From NCBI GenBank assembly GCA_001770015.1, contig MEQB01000011.1, positions 62,001-126,000 on the forward strand: a DNA stretch of 64,000 bases, in the 5' to 3' direction. Shown here piece after piece: positions 7,915 to 16,202 of this stretch; the first letter of the stretch is position 1; each line of letters starts with the position of its first letter. The translations under genes were made by a program, and so were the position numbers. Below the pieces are notes generated by a model. It searched no databases. It saw only the letters and a program-made list of their open reading frames with translations, and was not told the origin of the DNA. Origin of the DNA: Bdellovibrionales bacterium RIFOXYC1_FULL_37_79. Its GTDB lineage: Bacteria; Bdellovibrionota; Bacteriovoracia; Bacteriovoracales; Bacteriovoracaceae.

Positions 7915-9741
7915 TTACCAGTCCTTGTCCACTTGATAGCGTCCACTTTGTTGAAGCTTTTTTTGTAAATATTTTTTTCTATTTTCATCAATATTGTTTA
8001 ACAGACGAGCGGCTTCTCGTTCAGACATTTTATCTTCGGGCTTGGGCTTTTCTCCCGTAGCTGCCGAAGTCTGCTCTTGCTCCTGTTTTTGCTGATCTTG
8101 TTTTTGTTGATCCTGGTTTTGCTGATCCTGGTTTTGCTGATCTTGTTTTTGTTGGTCTTGCTTTTGCTGATCCTGGTTTTGCTGATCTTGTTTTTGTTGG
8201 TCTTGCTTTTGCTGATCCTGGTTTTGCTGATCTTGTTTTTGTTGATCCTGGTTTTGTTGGTCTTGCTTTTGCTGATCCTGGTTTTGCTGATCTTGTTTTT
8301 GTTGATCCTGTCTTTTCTTATTCTCTTCAATCCTTTTTTTAAGTTCTTTTCTCGCCAGTTCAAGGTTAAATTTAGCATCTTCATCAGATGGATCCAGGGT
8401 GGTAGCCTTATGATATTGCTCAATGGCCTCTTCAAGCTTGCCTAATCTAAATGAAGTGTTGCCGAGGTTATAATATGCCTTTTGAGACATTGTCTTATCC
8501 GATGCATCTTTTAACTCGTTAAAAATATTGTATGCTTCCTGATAGTTCTGTCCTTTGTAGTAGCTATTACCCAAATTGAATTTTAATTCCTTGTTAGTAG
8601 GATTTTCTACGGATTTAGTCAAAAAATTAGAGATCGCCTCTTTGTATTGCCCTTTAGTATAGTTTTTTTCAGCGTCTTTAATCAAATTGTTTTGGAAGAA
8701 AGCATGGGCGGTGTGAGTATATAAGAAGGATATTAGCAAAATGCCAAGAATTTTTCGGCTTGATCTTTCACTAATAAATACTTCCAAAATAAGTAGAATA
8801 AAGGCCAGCATTAATATCCATTGATAACGTTCTTCGAAACGTTTTCTTTTACCACTTTTTAATTCCTTATCTTCAACAGTTTTATTAATATCCTTGTAGA
8901 TATTTTCGAGATCCAGATCGCCTGAAACTGATCGGACATAACTTCCACCGGTTTCCAGTGCTATTTTTTGCAGACTTGTTTCATCAAGCTGGGTTAGTAC
9001 CACATTTCCTTTTTGATCTTTCTTGAAACCTCCTCCTTGATCGGGAATAGGAGCACCTTCCTGCGCTCCTATTCCGATGGTATAAATTTTAATTTTTTGC
9101 TCATTGGCCCGCTTGGCAGCTTCCAGAGGATTATTCATATGATCTTCACCGTCGGTAATGAGAATAATGACTCTTGATTTTCCGTCATCAGGATCAAAGG
9201 CCTTAATTGATTTTTCAATTGCGTCTGCGATGGCGGTACCTGGGACGGGGATTAGTTCTGTATCGAGATCATCCAAGAAAATTTTGACTGCGCCATAATC
9301 GAGGGTTAGCGGGCTTTGAATGAAGCTGGTGCCAGCAAAAGCCACCAGACCTAGCCGGTCTCCTTGTAATAAATTGATTAAATCTATAATTTCTCTTTTC
9401 GCTCGTTCCAGTCGGTTGGGTGAAACATCCTCAGCCAGCATGCTTTTTGACACATCTAAAGCTACTACAATGTCCACTCCTTTTCTTTTTATTTCCTCCC
9501 AGTGAAAACCCCATTTGGGTCTTATTAGTGCAAGAATAGAAAAAGTAATCGCCATTAACAATAGGGCGATTTTAAATTTTTGCCTGGTTTTGGAGAAGCC
9601 AAGCAGTAACTTGTCCTTTAAGTCTTTGCTGACAAACTGTTCAATTAAGATATTTTTTTTATTGGCTGCCCACATATAAAAAAACAGCAACATCGGTATT
9701 AACCAAAGTAACCATAAAAATTTCAGATTTCCAAACATCAC
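7915..9741 (-). CDS. batB: BatB-BatC fusion: von Willebrand A plus TPR protein
   Basis: 608 residues combining two Bat proteins. Two membrane segments (about 5-22 and 58-75) precede a vWA domain (about 88-285) with an intact MIDAS motif (VVALDVSKSMLAED, then LVAFAGTSF and LITDGEDH). A further membrane segment (about 305-322) is followed by TPR repeats (about 350-450) corresponding to BatC. Residues 478-552 are 15 copies of a QDQQ(K/N) pentamer, and the tail contains MSEREAARLLNNIDENRKKYLQKK, characteristic of BatC ends. The frame starts at GTG 9741 with ATG as the next codon; GGGAG upstream fits the GTG slightly better. BatB and BatC are separate genes in Bacteroides, so the fusion is notable. 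Confidence 0.85.
   Translation of the reverse strand: MMFGNLKFLWLLWLIPMLLFFYMWAANKKNILIEQFVSKDLKDKLLLGFSKTRQKFKIALLLMAITFSILALIRPKWGFHWEEIKRKGVDIVVALDVSKSMLAEDVSPNRLERAKREIIDLINLLQGDRLGLVAFAGTSFIQSPLTLDYGAVKIFLDDLDTELIPVPGTAIADAIEKSIKAFDPDDGKSRVIILITDGEDHMNNPLEAAKRANEQKIKIYTIGIGAQEGAPIPDQGGGFKKDQKGNVVLTQLDETSLQKIALETGGSYVRSVSGDLDLENIYKDINKTVEDKELKSGKRKRFEERYQWILMLAFILLILEVFISERSSRKILGILLISFLYTHTAHAFFQNNLIKDAEKNYTKGQYKEAISNFLTKSVENPTNKELKFNLGNSYYKGQNYQEAYNIFNELKDASDKTMSQKAYYNLGNTSFRLGKLEEAIEQYHKATTLDPSDEDAKFNLELARKELKKRIEENKKRQDQQKQDQQNQDQQKQDQQNQDQQKQDQQNQDQQKQDQQKQDQQNQDQQKQDQQKQDQQNQDQQNQDQQKQDQQKQEQEQTSAATGEKPKPEDKMSEREAARLLNNIDENRKKYLQKKLQQSGRYQVDKDW
8086..8310 (-). repeat. 15-bp coding minisatellite (15 units) in the BatB-BatC gene
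   Basis: Fifteen consecutive 15-base units encode QDQQK or QDQQN. The units differ mainly by synonymous changes and by K/N at position 5. Because the unit is a multiple of three, copy-number change keeps the frame. It gives long spurious open frames on both strands. Confidence 0.9.
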
Positions 9742-9755
9742 GTTCGTTTTCTCCC

Positions 9756-10748
9756 TTATGGTATTTTTCTAAACAGTGTATTTCCTAAAATAATCTCAAT
9801 CAGTAAAACGATCAAAGCAATGATTAAAAAAATATAAAAAATCTCGTTATATTCGGTATATTCATTTGCTTCGATTTTCGTTTTTTCCAGTTTGTCAATT
9901 TCATTGTAGATGCTTTCAAGCTCATCTGTGCTGTTGGCCGCAAAATATTTTCCCTGGGTAATGCGGGCGATTTCCTTAAGGGTTACTTCATCGAACTGGG
10001 TTTCCCCGTATTGAATTCTTTTTCCAAACAGAGGGTGATCGATGATAAAAGGAGCCTTGCCAGAAGTGCCAACTCCGATGGTATAGGTTTTTATATTATA
10101 GGTGTTGGCAGCTTCAGCAGCCTGTAATGGTGGAATTGTCCTGGCAGTATCAGCACCGTCAGTAACTAAAATCATAATTTTAGATTTGGAATCGAGGTCT
10201 TTCATTCTTTTGGTACCTACGCCAATCGCTGATCCAATAGCGGTTTCCTCTCCAGCCATACCGATTTCCAGTTTATCTAAAAATTGCGATACAATGCCGT
10301 GATCAAGAGTGAGGGGGCATTGAGTGTAGGCGTCAGTTCCAAAAACAATCACCCCGATGCGGTCGTTAGGACGGTTTTTGATAAATTGCAAAGAGACATC
10401 TTTGACAATAGTCAAGCGATTTACTCTTTCCTTGTCTTTGAAAAAATCAACAGCTTGCATACTCCCAGAGGTGTCAACTAAAAGCATGATGTCAATACCT
10501 TCGCTGGTAATTTTAGTAAATTTTTTTCCCGATTGAGGTCTGGCCAGGGCCAGAATGAAAAAAATTATTGCGAAAATTCTAAGAATTAAAAGAATTTGTC
10601 TGGGATGAATAAAAACACCCAAATTTAATTCTTTCAGGATTGATAGATTTGAAAATTTGAATCGTCCACCGCTTCTGGTCCCCCAAAAAAACACCGGAAT
10701 GATCGTTAAAAGCAAAAGAAAAAACCAAGGATGCGCAAACCTTATCAT
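9756..10748 (-). CDS. batA: BatA family von Willebrand A protein
   Basis: 330 residues. Two N-terminal membrane segments (about 8-24 and 52-70), a vWA domain (about 85-290) with complete MIDAS residues (LLVDTSGSMQAVD, IGVIVFGTDAY, LVTDGADTA), and a C-terminal membrane segment (about 303-322). This is the usual BatA layout with the vWA domain outside the cytoplasmic membrane face. Its start overlaps the stop of the preceding gene by 4 bases, and the BatB fusion follows after 14 bases. Confidence 0.88.
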   Translation of the reverse strand: MIRFAHPWFFLLLLTIIPVFFWGTRSGGRFKFSNLSILKELNLGVFIHPRQILLILRIFAIIFFILALARPQSGKKFTKITSEGIDIMLLVDTSGSMQAVDFFKDKERVNRLTIVKDVSLQFIKNRPNDRIGVIVFGTDAYTQCPLTLDHGIVSQFLDKLEIGMAGEETAIGSAIGVGTKRMKDLDSKSKIMILVTDGADTARTIPPLQAAEAANTYNIKTYTIGVGTSGKAPFIIDHPLFGKRIQYGETQFDEVTLKEIARITQGKYFAANSTDELESIYNEIDKLEKTKIEANEYTEYNEIFYIFLIIALIVLLIEIILGNTLFRKIP

Positions 10749-11665
10749 ACCAACTCCTCCTGCGATTCGGGAACTTTTGGTTTGGTTTCTTCTACAAGTG
10801 TATAGGCTAGATTGTATAATTCATTTTTTTGATGGTTATCTGGAAGTATATCGGTAAATTTAATTAAGTCGGTATCTTCTAATAATTTGATAAAACTTTT
10901 CTGGTTTTGGTCGTTGATATTGGTGTAGGAGTGCAGGGTTCTTTTAATTTCCCCAGTGGTTTTATCGGTAACGTTAATATTAAGTAAGGCTTCAAAATAA
11001 ATTCTTATAATTTCGGAGATTTTAAAGGAGAAAAGCTTGGCTTCTTCTCTGGTATTAAATTCGATTTTTTTAATTTTTAAAAGTTCACTAAAAGCTGTTT
11101 CATGGGCAGGTATGGTTATAGGAATACTACTTTTTTTGAAGTTAAATTTGTAATAGTAAAGACTTCCGAGGATAAGAACTAGGAATACAATAATCAGTGC
11201 CACCCATAAGTTGTTAGAAGGGGAAAGATAGATGTCTTTGATGTCACGGATATCATTTTGAGTTGAATCATTCTTAGAAGTTGAATTGGGTTCCTTGAAT
11301 TCAACAAAGATGGGGGAAGTTTTAAATGTTTCGTTGTTGCTAGTTATCTCGACGGAGGGGAGTTGATAGGTTCCTGAAATGTTAGCCTTTAAAATAAACC
11401 ATTTTTCTTTTAGAACCGTATCTTTAACAGTTTCGGGTTTTTCATCTTGGAATTGGGTAATATTAAGTCCTGAAATAAGCGGGCCAACGTCGGGAATGTT
11501 TATATCAATATTTTGAGGGTGGTTAAGAGTTATGGTGAATTTTATTTCATCATCAGTGGTCGTGGATGCCTTATCTACAAAGGAATTAAGTTTTATTCCT
11601 TCAGCAAACAAGGCTTTTGAAATAAACAATAATACCAAAATGTTAAAAAAAGCCGGTTTATTCAT
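10745..11665 (-). CDS. BatD-N/DUF4381-like membrane protein
   Basis: 306 residues. Signal peptide about 1-21, a beta-sandwich domain (about 22-140) resembling a single BatD N-terminal unit (IKLNSFVDKASTTTDDEIKFTITL), one membrane segment (about 168-187) and a cytoplasmic helical region (about 200-300) with AFSELLKIKKIEFNTREEAKLFSFKISEIIRIY, which looks like DUF4381. Genes of this kind sit between DUF58 and BatA in many Bat operons. Overlaps both neighbours by a few bases, so it is clearly co-translated. The molecular role is unknown. Confidence 0.65.
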   Translation of the reverse strand: MNKPAFFNILVLLFISKALFAEGIKLNSFVDKASTTTDDEIKFTITLNHPQNIDINIPDVGPLISGLNITQFQDEKPETVKDTVLKEKWFILKANISGTYQLPSVEITSNNETFKTSPIFVEFKEPNSTSKNDSTQNDIRDIKDIYLSPSNNLWVALIIVFLVLILGSLYYYKFNFKKSSIPITIPAHETAFSELLKIKKIEFNTREEAKLFSFKISEIIRIYFEALLNINVTDKTTGEIKRTLHSYTNINDQNQKSFIKLLEDTDLIKFTDILPDNHQKNELYNLAYTLVEETKPKVPESQEELV

Positions 11666-12839
11666 TGATGTTTTCCGGGTAAAGCTTTACTTCCTCTTGT
11701 GCCATGAGATTTTGAATCATTTCCTGATACAGATTTTTCGCCTCATTCATTTGATAAGCATTTTTTACCTGGTCTTGTACTTCCTCGTATGAGTTTTTCT
11801 TTCCTGGTATTTTTTGAATCAATTCATAAACATAGTACTGTCCGTTAGCCAATATTTGTCCTGTCTTATTTTTATTAATATTATTTATAATTTCCATGGT
11901 CTTGGTGGAATCCATGCCGGCAATGGGGGATAGTGGCGAAAGGCGATGTTCCACATAGTTTTTGTTATTAAATGATTTTAATTTTTTTCCTTTTTGCAAG
12001 TCCGTCACCCATCTTTCACTTTCATTTTTATCCTTGGTAGTGACATAGCCTATCTGATATGTTTCGGGCACATTGAATTGATCTGAATTTTCTTCGTAGT
12101 ATTTTTTTAATTTGTAGGAACTGGCATCAATTTTTTTATGAACTTCATCTTTCAGCACGAGTTCGACCAAGATTTCTTTGCTGACCGAGTTTATTTTTTT
12201 CTTGAAATCATCACTATCTGTAAGATTCAGTCGCATTGCTTTTTGATGTAATAGTTCGTCAGCCACAAGTTTTTGGAGTAACTGTAATTTCATGTTTTTA
12301 TCAATTTTTTGCTTGGAATAATTTTGAAAATTATCAACCAGATTGCGTAAATCGCTATCGTAAATATTTTTATCTCCAACCTTTGCAAGAATTTTGACAT
12401 TCAAATCAGTTGGTTGATTGTTCAGGGCGGTTTTTTGTTCAAGGGAGAGTTTACTAAAGGAATGTTTACCCAGTTTTTCAAGTAAACTGACAATGCTTTT
12501 AGCAATATGATTTTTGTTGTCTCCGGTAGGACCTAAACTTTCTGCCATATAAAACCATGCCAAGGCTTTTTCACTTAATCCTTGTTTTTGATAAAGTTCA
12601 CCAAGAGTTAAAGAGAGAGAGAGCATATCCTTGGAATTGAATGATCCTTCAAAAAAGCTTTTTTCATAAAAAGAGATAGCCTCATCAACCAGCCCAGCAG
12701 CATGCAACTTATCAGCAGACGTTTTAGAAAAAGATAAATTATTTTTTTCAGGTTCGGTTAAAAGAAGAAGGACAACTAGTACCAATATGAAGGCCTGTAT
12801 AACGATTAATAATGTAAAGCGGGTATTTTTATTATTCAT
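11658..12839 (-). CDS. membrane-anchored SurA/PpiC-like peptidyl-prolyl isomerase
   Basis: 393 residues. An uncleaved N-terminal anchor (about 8-26, FTLLIVIQAFILVLVVLLLL), TPR-like helices (about 40-110), a SurA/PrsA N-terminal chaperone region (about 150-245, LLQKLVADELLHQKAMRLNLTD) and a parvulin-like segment (about 255-350) with YQIGYVTTKDKNESERWVTDLQKGK and LSPLSPIAGMDS. The parvulin part is divergent and its active-site residues are not obvious, so it may be mainly a chaperone. Its position inside the Bat operon, overlapping the DUF4381-like gene, suggests it folds the exported Bat domains. Confidence 0.7.
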   Translation of the reverse strand: MNNKNTRFTLLIVIQAFILVLVVLLLLTEPEKNNLSFSKTSADKLHAAGLVDEAISFYEKSFFEGSFNSKDMLSLSLTLGELYQKQGLSEKALAWFYMAESLGPTGDNKNHIAKSIVSLLEKLGKHSFSKLSLEQKTALNNQPTDLNVKILAKVGDKNIYDSDLRNLVDNFQNYSKQKIDKNMKLQLLQKLVADELLHQKAMRLNLTDSDDFKKKINSVSKEILVELVLKDEVHKKIDASSYKLKKYYEENSDQFNVPETYQIGYVTTKDKNESERWVTDLQKGKKLKSFNNKNYVEHRLSPLSPIAGMDSTKTMEIINNINKNKTGQILANGQYYVYELIQKIPGKKNSYEEVQDQVKNAYQMNEAKNLYQEMIQNLMAQEEVKLYPENINE

Positions 12840-12850
12840 TTATAACCTCA

Positions 12851-13741
12851 CTATCTCTTTTTTTCTCGATATCGGAAAAATTTTACAATCTCATCCAAAT
12901 AAAACTGATCCGTTCTGATATCAATGTAGTCAATGCCATTTCTTTCAAAAAATTGTTTAATATTTTTAAGTCTTTTCATAGATGCTTTTTTATAAGAATC
13001 CCTAAGCGTTTTGCTGCCAGTATTAATGATGCGAAAATCACCGGTTTCGGCATCTTCCAGCTCTATATATCCAATGTTGGGCAGATCAATTTCTCTTTGA
13101 TCGGTTACATTGATGGCAATCATTTCATGTCTTCTTGAAGTGGCCAAAAGTTGCTGGTCAAAATTATCACCTTGAAAATCTGAAATAAGAAAAGTGATCG
13201 TTTTTTTCTTTTGAACCCGGTTCAAAAAATCCAGTGGAATATTCATATTAGTTTTTCTGGCAGAAGATTTGAAGGTGAGAATGTCTCTGATTAATCTCCA
13301 AATATGTCCACGCCCTTTTTTAGGGGGAAGGTAGTGTTCCACATGATCGGAGAAAATAATTAATCCGACTTTATCGTTATTTTTTAAAGCCGTCCAAGAA
13401 AGTAGTGCGGTTATTTCAGCAGCTATCTCATTTTTAAATTTGGAAATGGTTCCAAAATGCGCAGAAGCAGATACATCGACCACAAACATGATCGTTAACT
13501 CTCTTTCATCTTTGTATGTCTTGATGAAAGGCTTGTTTTGTCTGGCGGTAACATTCCAATCTATGGCTCGAATATCATCGCCCGGGATGTATTCTCTTAC
13601 CTCTTCAAATTCGATCCCTCTTCCCTTGAAAGCACTGACATATTCCCCGGAAAAGGAATCATTAACCAAGTGGCGTGCCTTGATCTGGATTCCTTTGATT
13701 TTTTGGAGGAGTTCTTCCGTTAAAAAACTATTTTCGTTCAT
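12851..13741 (-). CDS. DUF58 protein with vWA-like fold
   Basis: 296 residues. Contains the DUF58 signature GRGIEFEEVREYIPGDDIRAIDWNVTAR (about 39-67), then a degenerate vWA domain beginning ELTIMFVVDVSASAHFG, where the MIDAS DxSxS is kept (DVSAS). Soluble, cytoplasmic. DUF58 proteins almost always follow a MoxR ATPase and are thought to be its partner. The gap to moxR is 12 bases. Confidence 0.88.
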   Translation of the reverse strand: MNENSFLTEELLQKIKGIQIKARHLVNDSFSGEYVSAFKGRGIEFEEVREYIPGDDIRAIDWNVTARQNKPFIKTYKDERELTIMFVVDVSASAHFGTISKFKNEIAAEITALLSWTALKNNDKVGLIIFSDHVEHYLPPKKGRGHIWRLIRDILTFKSSARKTNMNIPLDFLNRVQKKKTITFLISDFQGDNFDQQLLATSRRHEMIAINVTDQREIDLPNIGYIELEDAETGDFRIINTGSKTLRDSYKKASMKRLKNIKQFFERNGIDYIDIRTDQFYLDEIVKFFRYREKKR

Positions 13742-13753
13742 TACTTCTCCTGT

Positions 13754-14737
13754 TTAAGGCACATCAATTTTGTCAAAGATGGTAAGAAGTATATCATCGG
13801 AGGTCATGTTTTGCGCCTCAGCCTCGTAGGACACCATTACTCGATGCCTGAGTACATCGGCTCCGATTGTTTTAATATCCTGAGGGGTAACATATCCACG
13901 TCCTTGTAAAAAGGCATGGGCCTTGGATGCCTTGACCAGATTGATGGAGGCTCGTGGACTTGCCCCAAATTCAATCAGTGATTTTAATTTTTCCAGTCCA
14001 AATAGCTCCGGATTTCTGGTGGCAAAAACAATATTGGCAATGTAATCATATAGCTTTTCATCTAGAAAGATGTTGGAGATCAGTTTTCTAAGTTCTAAGA
14101 TTTTTTCTGGGGATATGACTTGCAAAATATCAAACTGATCATTTTGGGTGATTCTTTTCATTATTTTGATTTCTTCTTCCTTATTGGGGTAATCAATCAA
14201 TACCTTGAGCATGAAACGATCAACCTGCGCTTCTGGAAGAGGGTAGGTACCCTCTTGTTCAATGGGGTTTTGAGTTGCCATAACTAAAAATGGTGAAGGC
14301 AGTTTAAATGTTTCTTGACCAATGGTTACTTGTTTTTCTTGCATGGCTTCTAGCAGGGCAGATTGGACTTTGGCCGGTGCGCGGTTGATCTCATCTGCCA
14401 GTATGATATTGGCAAAGATCGGTCCTTTTTTGGTAGAGAAATTGCCATCTTTCGGAGAGTAAATCTGCGTTCCAATCAAGTCTGCTGGCAAAAGATCGGG
14501 AGTAAATTGTATTCTTTTAAAGTCAGCTTTTATAGCCTTAGCCAGGGTATTGATGGCGGTTGTTTTAGCAAGACCAGGAACTCCTTCCACTAAAACATGT
14601 CCATCCGTTAAAAAACCAATGATCAGCTTTTCAATTAGATTATTTTGTCCAACCATGACTTTTTTAACTTCTTCAACAATTTGAGTGATCTGGGGAAATT
14701 CTAAATTTACTTTTTTGGTGATCTCTTCTACGTTCAT
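13754..14737 (-). CDS. moxR: MoxR-family AAA+ ATPase
   Basis: 327 residues, the usual MoxR length. Walker A in LVEGVPGLAKTTA (about 51-63), Walker B in NIILADEINRAPAKVQSALLEAM (about 110-132), sensor 1 in FLVMATQNPIEQEGTYPLPEAQVDRF and a C-terminal lid (ASPRASINLVKASKAHAFLQGRGYVTPQDI). MoxR proteins act as chaperones that remodel or insert cofactors into vWA-domain partners, here DUF58, BatA and BatB. Second gene of the operon. Confidence 0.92.
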   Translation of the reverse strand: MNVEEITKKVNLEFPQITQIVEEVKKVMVGQNNLIEKLIIGFLTDGHVLVEGVPGLAKTTAINTLAKAIKADFKRIQFTPDLLPADLIGTQIYSPKDGNFSTKKGPIFANIILADEINRAPAKVQSALLEAMQEKQVTIGQETFKLPSPFLVMATQNPIEQEGTYPLPEAQVDRFMLKVLIDYPNKEEEIKIMKRITQNDQFDILQVISPEKILELRKLISNIFLDEKLYDYIANIVFATRNPELFGLEKLKSLIEFGASPRASINLVKASKAHAFLQGRGYVTPQDIKTIGADVLRHRVMVSYEAEAQNMTSDDILLTIFDKIDVP

Positions 14738-14755
14738 TCATTATCTCCTTGAAGA

Positions 14756-16033
14756 TTAAACTTCATCGTTGTTAACTTCATTTATTATTTTATCAATTTT
14801 CTTTTCAAGACTAATTGTTTCCGCAGGGTCTAGTTTTTTTCCAGCGTATGACACTTCTTCTATTAATTGATCAAGTTGGGTATCTTTATTACTGGAGGCA
14901 GCCAATACTTGTTTATACAAACCCACAAGTTGTTTCTGATATTCTTGAGTTTCTCCAGAAATTTTCAATGTCCGAATGTTTATTAACTCACCCATAAACT
15001 TTTTTAAATCTAAAGAAGAATTTGAAATTTGATTTTTTGTTTCTGTACCTAAGACTACTGCTTTAAAAATATACAATGTTATAATAAAAATCAAAGCGCA
15101 TAGCGCCAATAAATAATAAATTGGTTTATAGTTAGGGGCGGTTTTAAAATTATGAGATAAACCCGGATGGGAAGTAGACATTTCCTCTCCTCCATAAATG
15201 GAGCGGTATTTCACTTCGATAGGACCAATTGAGTAATTTCCTAGGTTTTTCATTTTCAGATAGTAAATGTAAGTCAGGATTGTTTTGTTAACTTGAGCCT
15301 GTGAGGTGGAGGATATATTGGAGAATGAAATTTCGCTGGGAAAGGTAACTTGAGGAACGCCAATTTGATATTCGTTGATATTTTCTTCAAAAATCAAATG
15401 AACGTTTAGTTGATTTTCTTGAATATCGGCTTCAATTTTTGGTGGATTCAAAGCTTTGATAGGGGTGGATGGATTTTGTGCACTATTAATGCGGCTTAAA
15501 TCAATCTTGTCTAATTGAGTAAGTTGTTTTAGCAAACTCAATACTTTTTTATCCTCCCAGTTAATGGCCCCTCGTAAAATACCTACAATTTGGAGTTGAG
15601 GTGATAAAAGATAGTGTACTGGCACGGAAGATGAATCGAGGTTTTTAGAGATAGTACCTGTAAAATCGTGGATAATTGGAAAGGTGATTCCTTGTTGTTT
15701 AATAAATTTTTTGACCTGAGCACTGTTGCCCTGATCGATGGATACCCCTAGTATTTTTAATTTTGAGTTTTTAAACTCTAAATACAAACTTTCCAGGGAA
15801 GGGAGTTCCTTTTTACAAAAACCACACCAAGTGGCCCACAGATTAAGTAAAACCCAGGACCCTTTTAAGGATGCCAGGTCGATAGGATTACCCTCAAGAT
15901 CAGCTGTTTTAAATGATTTAATTTCCTGATGAACGGGGGTAAATCCCAAAGCCTTGAGTAATTCAACGGAATCCTCACTGGCATTGGCGTTTGGCATGTT
16001 TAAAAAAATGATTAGAATCAGTATGTATTTCAT
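14756..16033 (-). CDS. TlpA-like thioredoxin fused to a BatD-like membrane module
   Basis: 425 residues, first gene of the Bat operon. Signal peptide about 1-18. A TlpA/AhpC-type thioredoxin domain (about 38-175) has the active site WATWCGFCKKE. A second exported beta domain (about 205-285) resembles a BatD unit (NQLNVHLIFEENINEYQIGV). A membrane segment (about 293-314) leads to a helical cytoplasmic tail of about 100 residues similar in layout to the BatD and DUF4381-like tails. The fusion ties periplasmic thiol reduction to the Bat complex. AAGGA lies upstream of the ATG. Confidence 0.75.
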   Translation of the reverse strand: MKYILILIIFLNMPNANASEDSVELLKALGFTPVHQEIKSFKTADLEGNPIDLASLKGSWVLLNLWATWCGFCKKELPSLESLYLEFKNSKLKILGVSIDQGNSAQVKKFIKQQGITFPIIHDFTGTISKNLDSSSVPVHYLLSPQLQIVGILRGAINWEDKKVLSLLKQLTQLDKIDLSRINSAQNPSTPIKALNPPKIEADIQENQLNVHLIFEENINEYQIGVPQVTFPSEISFSNISSTSQAQVNKTILTYIYYLKMKNLGNYSIGPIEVKYRSIYGGEEMSTSHPGLSHNFKTAPNYKPIYYLLALCALIFIITLYIFKAVVLGTETKNQISNSSLDLKKFMGELINIRTLKISGETQEYQKQLVGLYKQVLAASSNKDTQLDQLIEEVSYAGKKLDPAETISLEKKIDKIINEVNNDEV

Positions 16034-16062
16034 ATTTATTTTTCCTTAAGCAAATATACAAT

Positions 16063-16090
16063 ATGATACAGAAACTAAGGAAAAATTCAA
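16063..16090 (-). promoter_or_regulatory. possible promoter of the Bat operon
   Basis: TTGAAT (16085-16090, minus) is 16 bases from TATCAT (16063-16068), about 30 bases ahead of the first Bat operon ATG. The -10 match is modest. The 169-base divergent gap must also hold a plus-strand promoter for the coiled-coil gene, which I cannot place with confidence. Confidence 0.35.
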
Positions 16091-16202
16091 GAAGTGGTGC
16101 GCCGAGCCAACTCCTCGTGTTGGAATTACTTCCCAGCCCTTATTTATTCTGTAATAATGATACTTGGTAGAAATGTTGTGATTTCACTTTTGGGGGTGAA
16201 AA

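Noticed and set aside
8086-8310. Regular repeats as a possible CRISPR array
   Set aside because: Units are contiguous with no spacers and encode the TPR protein tail.
8077-8445. Plus-strand open frame of hydrophobic Leu/Val/Ile repeats, and a second minus-strand frame over the same bases
   Set aside because: Both are by-products of the in-frame QDQQ(K/N) repeat of the BatB-BatC gene and have no ribosome site.
2047-16109. Shared 11-base string CCGAGCCAACT upstream of glnA and in the Bat operon promoter gap
   Set aside because: Chance matches of this length are expected many times in a window of 64 kb, and orientation to the genes differs.
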